Shown here: in pieces, positions 56,294 to 64,000 of the stretch
Layout: the number at the start of each line of letters is the position of its first letter
How positions within the stretch are numbered: position 1 is the stretch's first letter
NCBI GenBank assembly: GCA_913043275.1
Contig: CAJWLL010000002.1
Location: 62,001-126,000, forward strand
Source of the DNA: an uncultured Flavobacteriaceae bacterium
Lineage (GTDB): Bacteria > Bacteroidota > Bacteroidia > Flavobacteriales > Flavobacteriaceae
Direction: 5' to 3'
Length of the DNA: 64,000 nucleotides
Notes under the pieces: generated by a model
The model's database searches: none
The model's input: only the letters and a program-made list of their open reading frames with translations
Told to the model about the DNA's origin: nothing
Made by a program: the position numbers and the translations under genes

Positions 56294-58573
56294 ATGAATA
56301 AAAATCAACAAAGGAGAAAAGCTTTAGTTTATCATGCCAAACCCAAACCTGGTAAAACCGAAGTTGTCCCTACCAAAAGTTATCGTACCCAAAGAGATCT
56401 TGCACTGGCCTATTCTCCTGGGGTGGCCATACCTTGTAAGGAAATTGAAAAGAAGCTTGAAAATGTTTACAAATACACCAACAAAGGCAATCTGGTTGCC
56501 GTCATTTCCAATGGAACTGCTGTTTTGGGTTTAGGAGACATTGGGCCCGAAGCATCAAAACCTGTTATGGAGGGAAAAGCACTCTTGTTCAAAATATTTG
56601 CAGACATTGATGTTTTTGACATTGAAATCAATGAAAAAGATCCTGAAAAATTTATCCAAACCGTAAAAGCAATAGCCCCTACATTTGGAGGTATTAACCT
56701 TGAAGACATTAAAGCTCCTGAGGCATTTGAAATTGAAAACCGACTTAAAGCGGAATTGAATATTCCTTTAATGCATGACGACCAACACGGAACGGCCATT
56801 ATATCTTGTGCTGCTTTGATCAATGCCCTAGAATTGTCATATAAAAAGATAGACGAAGTTAAGATAGTCATTTCTGGTGCAGGTGCAGCTGCTATTTCCT
56901 GTACTCGTCTTTACCAATCCTTTGGAGCTAAAAAAGAAAATATTGTCATGTTGGATAGTAAGGGAGTTATCAGGAATTCTCGTCCCAACATGAGTAGTCA
57001 GAAAGCAGAATTTGCAACAGATCGCAAGATAAGGACCTTGGCTGAGGCCATGAAAGAGGCAGATGTTTTTATAGGTTTGTCACAACCCAATATTTTGGAT
57101 GAGGACATGTTATTGTCCATGGCCAAAAATCCTATTGTTTTTGCCCTGGCGAATCCCACTCCTGAAATTGAATACAATTTGGCTTGTAGGACCAGAGCGG
57201 ATATCATTATGGCAACGGGAAGGTCTGACCACCCCAATCAAGTCAATAATGTTTTGGGATTTCCCTTTATCTTTAGAGGTGCACTAGACGTAAGGGCTAC
57301 TAAAATCAATGAATCCATGAAAATGGCGGCAGTGGAAACTCTGGCTAAATTGGCCAAACAATCTGTCCCCGAGCAAGTCAACATTGCCTATGAGAAAACC
57401 AGGCTCAATTTTGGCAAAGACTATATCATCCCCAAACCTTTTGATCCCCGTTTGATTGTAGAGGTACCCGTTGCGGTAGCCAAAGCAGCAATCGCCTCCG
57501 GAGTTGCTCAAGAATCAATTGATGATTGGCAGGTATATGAGGCAGAGTTGACCGAACGTTTGGGTGGACATCAAAAAATTCTCAGAATGATACACGATCG
57601 CGCCAAATCCGCCCCAAAGACTATCGTTTTTGCAGAGGCCGACCAGTTGGACGTAATCAAAGCGGCCCAAATCATTCACGAGGAAAGAATTGGAATTCCA
57701 ATTTTACTAGGCAAGAAGGAAACTATCCAAAATTTGATGGAGTCTATTGACTTTAATGATGAGGTTAGTATTATTGACCCCAAAACCGAGGAACATATTG
57801 AAAGTCGCCAACGCTATGCCAAAGCCTTTTGGGACACTCAAAAAAGAAGAGGTAAAACCCTTTATGAATGCGACAGTTTGCTAAAAGAAAGAAATTATTA
57901 TGCCGCCATGATGGTTAGAGAGGGAGATGCTGACACAATGCTTTCCGGTTTTTCAAGAAAATATCCTGCAGTGGTAAAACCCATTTTGGAGGTCATCGGC
58001 AAAGCTAATGGTGTTGATCGTGTTGCCGCCACTAATTTGATGCTCACCAATAGAGGAATGCTATTTCTCTCCGACACCTCCATCAATGTAGATCCTTCTT
58101 CCAAAGAATTAGCCAAAATAGCTCAAATGACTGCCCAAACTGTCAAAATGTTTGGAGTAGAACCCGTTTTAGCCCTTTTGTCCTATAACAATTTTGGATC
58201 TTCTCCTTTTCCTCAGGCCAAAAAAGTATCTCAAGCAGTCAGTTATTTACACCGTTTGTTCCCTGACCTTATTGTCGATGGACCTCTTCAATCTGACTTT
58301 GCTTTAAACAATGAAATGTTGGGAGAGCGTTTTCCTTTCTCTTCTCTTCACAACAGAAATGTCAACACTTTAATTTTTCCGAACTTGGATTCGGCTAATA
58401 TCACCTACAAAATCATCAAGGAATTGGACAATACCTTATCTATTGGGCCAATTTTGATGGGCCTCTATCAGTCTGCCCACATCTTACAACTGGGTGCCTC
58501 AGTAGATGAAATTGTAAATATGACTGCTATAGCAGTCATTGATGCACAAGAAAAATTAAAAGCAAAAAAATGA
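56294..58573 (+). CDS. maeB: NADP-dependent malic enzyme with phosphotransacetylase-like domain
   Basis: A 759-residue cytoplasmic enzyme that converts malate to pyruvate, CO2 and NADPH. The N-terminal half (about 1-420) is the malic enzyme domain (AYSPGVAIPCKEI, MHDDQHGTAII, VISGAGAAAISC, FALANPTPEI). The C-terminal half (about 430-759) is a phosphotransacetylase-like domain that is usually inactive but regulates the enzyme. The length matches the MaeB type. It overlaps ruvA by 4 bases. With ruvA and sprA it forms a group I recall from flavobacterial genomes. Confidence 0.96.
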   Translation: MNKNQQRRKALVYHAKPKPGKTEVVPTKSYRTQRDLALAYSPGVAIPCKEIEKKLENVYKYTNKGNLVAVISNGTAVLGLGDIGPEASKPVMEGKALLFKIFADIDVFDIEINEKDPEKFIQTVKAIAPTFGGINLEDIKAPEAFEIENRLKAELNIPLMHDDQHGTAIISCAALINALELSYKKIDEVKIVISGAGAAAISCTRLYQSFGAKKENIVMLDSKGVIRNSRPNMSSQKAEFATDRKIRTLAEAMKEADVFIGLSQPNILDEDMLLSMAKNPIVFALANPTPEIEYNLACRTRADIIMATGRSDHPNQVNNVLGFPFIFRGALDVRATKINESMKMAAVETLAKLAKQSVPEQVNIAYEKTRLNFGKDYIIPKPFDPRLIVEVPVAVAKAAIASGVAQESIDDWQVYEAELTERLGGHQKILRMIHDRAKSAPKTIVFAEADQLDVIKAAQIIHEERIGIPILLGKKETIQNLMESIDFNDEVSIIDPKTEEHIESRQRYAKAFWDTQKRRGKTLYECDSLLKERNYYAAMMVREGDADTMLSGFSRKYPAVVKPILEVIGKANGVDRVAATNLMLTNRGMLFLSDTSINVDPSSKELAKIAQMTAQTVKMFGVEPVLALLSYNNFGSSPFPQAKKVSQAVSYLHRLFPDLIVDGPLQSDFALNNEMLGERFPFSSLHNRNVNTLIFPNLDSANITYKIIKELDNTLSIGPILMGLYQSAHILQLGASVDEIVNMTAIAVIDAQEKLKAKK

Positions 58574-59151
58574 TAACACAAATTAAAGGTAAGCTCATTG
58601 AAAAAACCCCTACTCAAGTGGTGGTAGATTGTAATGGTATTGGATATGAGATAAATATTTCACTTTACACTTTTTCCAGCCTTTCTTCAGATGAAAATAT
58701 TAAGCTATTCACCCACCTTCAAGTCAGAGAGGATGCTCACATTTTGTATGGTTTTTTTACTGTTTTAGAAAGAACTGTATTTAGGCTTTTAATTTCTGTA
58801 TCAGGAATAGGAACAAGTACTGCCAGAACTATGCTTTCCTCTCTAACTCCTACCGAAATCCATCAGGCTATTGGATCTGAGGATGTTACCACTATTCAGG
58901 GTATTAAAGGCATTGGGTTGAAGACTGCCCAAAGGGTAATTATTGAACTAAAAGATAAGATAAAAACCTTGCAAGGAATTGACGAAATTCCTATTTTCAA
59001 AAGCAATACTATCAAAGAAGAAACGTTATCAGCATTAGAGGTACTTGGGTATTCAAGAAAAGCCTCTGAAAAAGTAGTTGATAAACTCATTCAAGGTAAT
59101 CCAGACAGTACGGTCGAGGAATTAATTAAATCTGCCTTGAATAAACTTTAA
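58570..59151 (+). CDS. ruvA: Holliday junction DNA-binding protein RuvA
   Basis: RuvA binds Holliday junctions as a tetramer and loads RuvB. The 193-residue protein has the N-terminal OB domain (KGKLIEKTPTQVVVDCNGIGYE), two helix-hairpin-helix motifs (SVSGIGTSTARTMLSS and IKGIGLKTAQRVIIELKDK) and a C-terminal RuvB-contact domain. Its ATG overlaps the maeB stop (ATGA). ruvB lies about 45 kb upstream in this window. The sprA frame begins 6 bases after the stop. Confidence 0.97.
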   Translation: MITQIKGKLIEKTPTQVVVDCNGIGYEINISLYTFSSLSSDENIKLFTHLQVREDAHILYGFFTVLERTVFRLLISVSGIGTSTARTMLSSLTPTEIHQAIGSEDVTTIQGIKGIGLKTAQRVIIELKDKIKTLQGIDEIPIFKSNTIKEETLSALEVLGYSRKASEKVVDKLIQGNPDSTVEELIKSALNKL

Positions 59152-59157
59152 ATCTCT

Positions 59158-62100
59158 TTGATCTGTAAAAAAAAGAACAAAAATTTAAGTTTAAATTTAC
59201 TTTTACTGCCCCTACTGATGATTTACAGTTTCTCACTTTGGGGACAGGTTAAGACTAGCTACGATTTGTCCAAATCCAAGCTTACCCAATCGACTAATGT
59301 CAGCTCAAAATATATTTATAACCCCGAAACGGGTATGTACTTCTATACCGAAACTATCGATGGATATCCGATAAATACGCCTTTAGTCATATCCCCAAAA
59401 CAATTTGAAGCCATGGTGCTAGCCGACCAGATGAAAGGTTATTTTCAAGCTAAAATAGCTGCTCTCAATGGAAATTCCGAAAACTTGACTGAAACGCAAA
59501 AAAACCTCCTTCCTGAGGTTTATGTCAACAGTAAATTTTTTCAATCCATTTTTGGGAGCAACACAATTGATATCGCTCCACAGGGATCGGTAGGAATAGA
59601 CTTGGGTGTCCGATATCAAAAGAATGACAATCCTGCAGCATCGCCCAGAAATCGGAGAAGTTTTGGCTTTGATTTTGACCAGAGAATTAGTCTCAGTTTA
59701 CTGGGTAAAATTGGTGATAGGTTGCAAATCACGGCTAACTATGATACTGAGTCTACTTTTGACTTTCAAAATCTTGTAAAAATAGAATTTAATCCCCCCC
59801 AGTTGGCAGAAATTTCTGAGATCATACCTGAGTCGGTTAAAACGCAAGGTGATTTGCTTAGTCCCCAGGCGCAAAACCTTTTATCCAAAAGCAAAAGCAT
59901 TACCCAAAAAGCAACAGAGGTACAACAAAAAATTGGTGACTTTAAGAGCACTTACGATGAAGCCAAACAAAAAATTCTCAATCTTAAATCAAAAGCGGAT
60001 GCTCTTTACGGTAAGAATATAATGGGCTTTGGGAATAATGTTACCGATTATCTCAATGGGAAGGTGACAGAGGATGCTATATTACAAAACATCAGTATTG
60101 GAAATATCAGTATGCCCATAAACAGCAATTTAATTCAAGGGGCACAAAGTCTGTTTGGATTAAGAGCTGATCTCAAATTCGGAAAAACTACTATTTCTAC
60201 TGTCTTTTCTGAGCAACGGTCACAATCTCAGAACGTAGTCGCTCAAGGAGGTGGAACCTTGCAAGAGTTCAATTTTTTCGCACTTGAATATGAAGAAGAC
60301 CGTCACTATTTTTTGTCACAATATTTTAGGAACCATTACGACCTATTTCTGAAAAACTACCCATACATCAATTCCCCGGTTCAGATAACCAGAATTGAAG
60401 TTTGGATTACTAATAGAGGATCACAAACCAGAAACATCCGAAATATTGTAGGCTTTCAGGATCTAGGAGAAAGTGATCCCAGCAAAACGATGCTTGATGA
60501 TAGAATCACTAACTTTTTTAATGGAAAAGGTTTTTCAAGCCCGCCTTCAAATGACAATAATCGATTGAATCCAGGGAACATTGGTAGGGGAGGTGTCTTG
60601 AATAGTGAAATTCGCGATATTGCATCAACTTCCCGTTCTTTTGGCGCCTACAACAATGTAGTTAATGAGGGATTTGATTATGCCATTTTGGAAAGTGCAA
60701 GAAAGCTTAGTCAAAGTGAATATAAACTCCACCCTCAATTGGGTTATATATCTCTTAATCAGCGGTTGAGTAATGACGAGGTTCTGGCTGTTGCATTTCA
60801 ATTCACTTTTAAGGGGAAAGTCTATCAAGTAGGGGAATTTGCTAACGGAAGTATTGAGACCACTACTATTGATTCCAATCCAACAGGAGAAAACCAGAGT
60901 ATTATAAATAACAATTTGGTCGTTAAACTGCTTAAAAGTAACATTACAGATGTTCGTCAACCCATTTGGAATTTGATGATGAAAAACATATATAATACTG
61001 GAGCTTTTCAGCTTGCTGAAGAAAATTTTAGACTTAATATCCTCTATTCAGATCCTTCGCCCATCAATTATTTGACTCCTGTAGACAAATCCATTTGGCC
61101 GGAGAATATGGACAACAGAATCCTTTTGAATACTTTCAATTTGGACCAACTCAACTTATATCAAGACCCTCAACCCGAGGGAGATGGATTCTTTGATTAT
61201 ATTCCGGGAATTACAATCGAACCCCAATATGGGAGAATTATTTTTCCCAACATAGAGCCTTTTGGAGAATACCTCTTTGAGCTGTTGGACGATCCTAAAT
61301 CACAAAGAGAACAATACAAAAACATTGAAACCTACAATGCAAATCAGAAAAGATATGTTTTTAATGAGATGTATTTAAAAACTAAAGCAGCTGCTTTGGA
61401 GACGACTGAAAAAAACAAATTCCAGATTAAAGGTCGTTATAAATCCGAAGGAGGGGATGGTATTCCCATTGGTGCATTTAATGTTCCCCGTGGATCTGTA
61501 AAGGTAACGGCAGGAGGTAGGGTGTTGCGAGAGGGGATTGATTATACTGTAAATTATGCCATCGGAAGGGTTAAAATTTTAGATCCTGCCCTCCAAGCTT
61601 CAAATGTGCCAATCAACATATCCGTAGAAAACAACTCATTTTTCAATCAACAAAACAAAAGGTTCTCAGGCTTCAATATCGTTCACAAAGCCAATGAAAA
61701 AGTAGTTTTTGGAGGAACCTTACTGAATTTAAGTGAAAACCCACTCACACAAAAAGCAAATTACGGGACAGAACCGGTTAACAATACCATGATCGGCTTC
61801 AATACCAATTTTTCTACTGAACTCCCTTTTTTAACGAGGTTGGTCAATAAAATTCCTGCCATTAAAAGCAATGTTCCTTCAATGTTCTCCTTCAGAGGAG
61901 AAGTAGCCAACCTCATTGCAGGAAAACCCAAAAACACACAGCTTCAGGGTGAATCTAATGTTTATATTGATGATTTTGAGGGTGCACAAACTAATATTGA
62001 CATTAAGGGGTTTAATTCCTGGAGACTCTCAAGTATCCCATACAAAAATTTTAAAGGTTCAGAGATTAAAAACTATGATATCAGTAGTGGCTTCGGAAGG

Positions 62101-64000
62101 GCTAAACTCGCTTGGTATTCAATTGACCCTATCTTCTACGCTGGTGGGAGGCCCCCAGAAATCAATAATGACGACATCTCAATGAATACTACTCGTAGGA
62201 TTTTTATCAAAGAAATTTTCCCCGAGCAAGACCTCGTGCAGGGAACAACTACTGTTCAAAACACACTCGATTTGGCCTATTATCCTTTTGAAATAGGCCC
62301 TTATAATAATGTAACCGAGGATGAATTTAAAGGTGATGCTTTGGAAAATTGGGCTGGGATCATGCGACCCATTAATGCGACAAACTTTGAACAGTCCAAT
62401 GTAGAATTTATAGAGTTTTGGTTGTTAGATACCTTTAGTGAAATATCAACTAAGGACGATGATTTGGGTGAACTTTACTTCCATTTGGGAAATATTTCGG
62501 AGGATATACTCAAAGATGGTCGAAAACAATTTGAAAATGGTTTACCTGGGGTTACTGGTCAAAATTTAGTTCATAAAACCCCCTGGGGAAAAGTACCTTC
62601 CACCCAATCATTGCTCTATGCCTTCAATACTGTTGCGGAGGATAGAGAAGTACAAGATGTTGGATTTGATGGTTTGAACGATGACCAAGAACGATTGATT
62701 TATACCAATGGACCTATCGATGATCCTGCACGTGACAATTATCAATTTTTTGTCGCTTCCAAAGGAGGGGTTTTGGACCGATATAAAAACTACAATGGTT
62801 CTCAAGGCAACTCTCCAGTTGCTTTTTCTGATACAAATAGAGGAAATACGACAGAACCGGATTCGGAGGACATCAACAGAGATCAAAGTATGAACACAAT
62901 CGACAGCTACTTTGAATACCGAGTACCCATTTCAAAATCAATGGGGGTTGGTAATCACCCCTTTATTACTGATGTTCGTGAAAATGTAAAAGTCGATGTT
63001 CCCAATGGAGACGATTTAACCACCAGGTGGATTCAATTCAAAATACCAGTGCAGAAAGGCTATTATGAGGATACACAGTATAATGAATATTTTGAGGCAA
63101 TCAACAATATAGATGATTTGCGTTCCATCCGTTTTATGCGAATGGTGCTCAAAGGTTTTTCACAGCCCATTGTCTTGCGATTTGGCACCCTGGATTTGGT
63201 TCGGGGGGATTGGCGCAGATACAACCAAAAACTAAACAAAAAACTCCCTAAAAACAACAATACGACGGTAGATATCAGTACGGTCAATATTTTGGAAAAC
63301 GAAAACCGTATTCCCATCAATTATGTTTTACCTCCTGACATTCAGAGAGAACAGATCAACAACAACAATACCATTGTTAGACAAAATGAACAATCCATGT
63401 CGCTCAGAATATGCGATCTTCAACCGATGGACTATAGGGCGGTTTACAAAAATGTAAATGTAGATATTAGACAATACAAAAACCTCAAAATGTTTTTACA
63501 TGCTGAATCGATCGTAGGTCAAAAACCTCTACCCGGAGAAGGTACGTCAGAGGACTATGACAGACGGATGGTTGCATTCATTCGATTGGGGACTGACTTT
63601 TTGGACAATTATTACCAAGTCGAAATACCTCTAAAACCGACTGATTACAAAGAAGTTTTATCTAACAAATTCGATGCTGATGATGTTTGGCAACCGGAAT
63701 CTAATGCTATGGAGATACCCATCAAATTACTGTCAAAACTAAAAGCAGCCGCGATTAACAATTCCCTTCTTGGTAGGGTTTCCTATTTTGATGAAGAAAT
63801 GAATCCTGTAAGCGAATTTTCACCAATCAGTGCTTTACCAGGATTTAAGAAATATAAATTTGCTGTTAAAGGAAACCCTTCCTTGGGATCAATTAAGACC
63901 TTGATGATTGGGGTAAAAAATCCCTCTCAGCATTTGGGAGAAGATTTGTGTGGTGAAGTATGGTTCAACGAATTGCGAATCGCAGGAATTGACTCTAAAG
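59158..64000 (+). CDS. sprA: Cell-surface/translocon protein SprA, N-terminal part (3' truncated)
   Basis: SprA forms the large outer-membrane channel of the type IX secretion system, needed for gliding and for export of adhesins and enzymes. The first 1614 codons are seen; the gene runs past the window, and the family is about 2400 residues. A signal peptide (LNLLLLPLLMIYSFSLWGQ) is followed by SprA stretches such as VGIDLGVRYQKNDNPAASPR, FGFDFDQRISLSLLGKIGDR, FNFFALEYEEDRHYFLSQYF, AEDREVQDVGFDGLNDDQE and VWFNELRIAGID. The start is inferred as TTG at 59158; the first ATG (59218) would cut the signal in half. No internal stop or frameshift was seen. Confidence 0.95.
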   Translation, partial: MICKKKNKNLSLNLLLLPLLMIYSFSLWGQVKTSYDLSKSKLTQSTNVSSKYIYNPETGMYFYTETIDGYPINTPLVISPKQFEAMVLADQMKGYFQAKIAALNGNSENLTETQKNLLPEVYVNSKFFQSIFGSNTIDIAPQGSVGIDLGVRYQKNDNPAASPRNRRSFGFDFDQRISLSLLGKIGDRLQITANYDTESTFDFQNLVKIEFNPPQLAEISEIIPESVKTQGDLLSPQAQNLLSKSKSITQKATEVQQKIGDFKSTYDEAKQKILNLKSKADALYGKNIMGFGNNVTDYLNGKVTEDAILQNISIGNISMPINSNLIQGAQSLFGLRADLKFGKTTISTVFSEQRSQSQNVVAQGGGTLQEFNFFALEYEEDRHYFLSQYFRNHYDLFLKNYPYINSPVQITRIEVWITNRGSQTRNIRNIVGFQDLGESDPSKTMLDDRITNFFNGKGFSSPPSNDNNRLNPGNIGRGGVLNSEIRDIASTSRSFGAYNNVVNEGFDYAILESARKLSQSEYKLHPQLGYISLNQRLSNDEVLAVAFQFTFKGKVYQVGEFANGSIETTTIDSNPTGENQSIINNNLVVKLLKSNITDVRQPIWNLMMKNIYNTGAFQLAEENFRLNILYSDPSPINYLTPVDKSIWPENMDNRILLNTFNLDQLNLYQDPQPEGDGFFDYIPGITIEPQYGRIIFPNIEPFGEYLFELLDDPKSQREQYKNIETYNANQKRYVFNEMYLKTKAAALETTEKNKFQIKGRYKSEGGDGIPIGAFNVPRGSVKVTAGGRVLREGIDYTVNYAIGRVKILDPALQASNVPINISVENNSFFNQQNKRFSGFNIVHKANEKVVFGGTLLNLSENPLTQKANYGTEPVNNTMIGFNTNFSTELPFLTRLVNKIPAIKSNVPSMFSFRGEVANLIAGKPKNTQLQGESNVYIDDFEGAQTNIDIKGFNSWRLSSIPYKNFKGSEIKNYDISSGFGRAKLAWYSIDPIFYAGGRPPEINNDDISMNTTRRIFIKEIFPEQDLVQGTTTVQNTLDLAYYPFEIGPYNNVTEDEFKGDALENWAGIMRPINATNFEQSNVEFIEFWLLDTFSEISTKDDDLGELYFHLGNISEDILKDGRKQFENGLPGVTGQNLVHKTPWGKVPSTQSLLYAFNTVAEDREVQDVGFDGLNDDQERLIYTNGPIDDPARDNYQFFVASKGGVLDRYKNYNGSQGNSPVAFSDTNRGNTTEPDSEDINRDQSMNTIDSYFEYRVPISKSMGVGNHPFITDVRENVKVDVPNGDDLTTRWIQFKIPVQKGYYEDTQYNEYFEAINNIDDLRSIRFMRMVLKGFSQPIVLRFGTLDLVRGDWRRYNQKLNKKLPKNNNTTVDISTVNILENENRIPINYVLPPDIQREQINNNNTIVRQNEQSMSLRICDLQPMDYRAVYKNVNVDIRQYKNLKMFLHAESIVGQKPLPGEGTSEDYDRRMVAFIRLGTDFLDNYYQVEIPLKPTDYKEVLSNKFDADDVWQPESNAMEIPIKLLSKLKAAAINNSLLGRVSYFDEEMNPVSEFSPISALPGFKKYKFAVKGNPSLGSIKTLMIGVKNPSQHLGEDLCGEVWFNELRIAGIDSK

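Noticed and set aside
60625-60960. 111-residue - strand frame inside sprA
   Set aside because: The sprA frame is continuous and conserved here, so this is a shadow frame.
61916-62185. 89-residue + strand frame inside sprA, considered as a sign of a frameshift
   Set aside because: The main sprA frame stays open through the region with SprA motifs before and after, so there is no frameshift.
1-64000. CRISPR arrays, tRNA/rRNA genes, insertion sequences, phage genes or toxin-antitoxin pairs
   Set aside because: Reading both strands showed no regularly spaced repeats, transposase or integrase motifs, cloverleaf sequences or phage proteins.

Overview
The window is AT-rich chromosomal DNA of a marine-type Bacteroidota, most likely a Flavobacteriaceae member. 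The evidence is an alternative complex III operon feeding a haem-copper oxidase, a SusC/SusD pair, SprA of the gliding/type IX secretion machinery, many short lipoprotein signals, weak Shine-Dalgarno sequences, and candidate TAnnTTTG -7 boxes. I found no rRNA, tRNA, CRISPR array, transposase or integrase.

Layout. 1-14.9 kb is core: the 3' end of infB, a SPOR-domain gene converging on it, actABCDEF-coxB-coxA (quinol oxidation to O2 reduction), ruvB and queG. 56.3-64 kb is core again: maeB, ruvA and the first 1614 codons of sprA, which runs off the window. From memory of flavobacterial genomes, these two core blocks often lie close together, so 15.0-56.3 kb looks like an accessory catabolic island.

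The island holds: (a) an exported vanadium-haloperoxidase/PAP2-like protein; (b) a DUF5107/TPR protein divergent from a SusC-SusD pair, followed by an FG-GAP/ASPIC lipoprotein; (c) a + strand operon (28.0-34.7 kb) of mostly cytoplasmic enzymes (two SDRs, an RraA-type aldolase, an enolase-superfamily enzyme, a SnoaL-like/RidA fusion, a creatininase-family amidohydrolase) with a sodium:solute symporter and a 44-residue membrane protein overlapping it; (d) a - strand operon (42.4-34.7 kb) with a FucP-type transporter, a ceramidase-like protein, RidA, a D-threonine-aldolase-like enzyme, a class III aminotransferase, a 3-hydroxyacyl-CoA-dehydrogenase-like enzyme and an M19 dipeptidase; (e) a second - strand operon (52.0-42.6 kb) in which every enzyme carries an export signal; (f) + strand genes for an SMP-30 lactonase lipoprotein, a symporter remnant, an AGE-family epimerase and an FAD oxidoreductase lipoprotein.

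The most interesting element is (e) with the lactonase of (f). It combines a PQQ-type sugar dehydrogenase with a cytochrome c domain, a lactonase, a COG3964-like deacetylase, a SelA-like PLP enzyme behind a twin-arginine signal, two exported RidA proteins, an exported RraA-like protein and a BASS-family importer. Read as a pathway, this suggests non-phosphorylative breakdown of an N-acylated amino sugar or amino acid derivative in the periplasm, with import of the resulting keto acid. This is inference from families and signals; the substrate is unknown. The island has no recognisable glycoside hydrolase, polysaccharide lyase or transcription regulator, so it probably takes up small molecules and is controlled from elsewhere.
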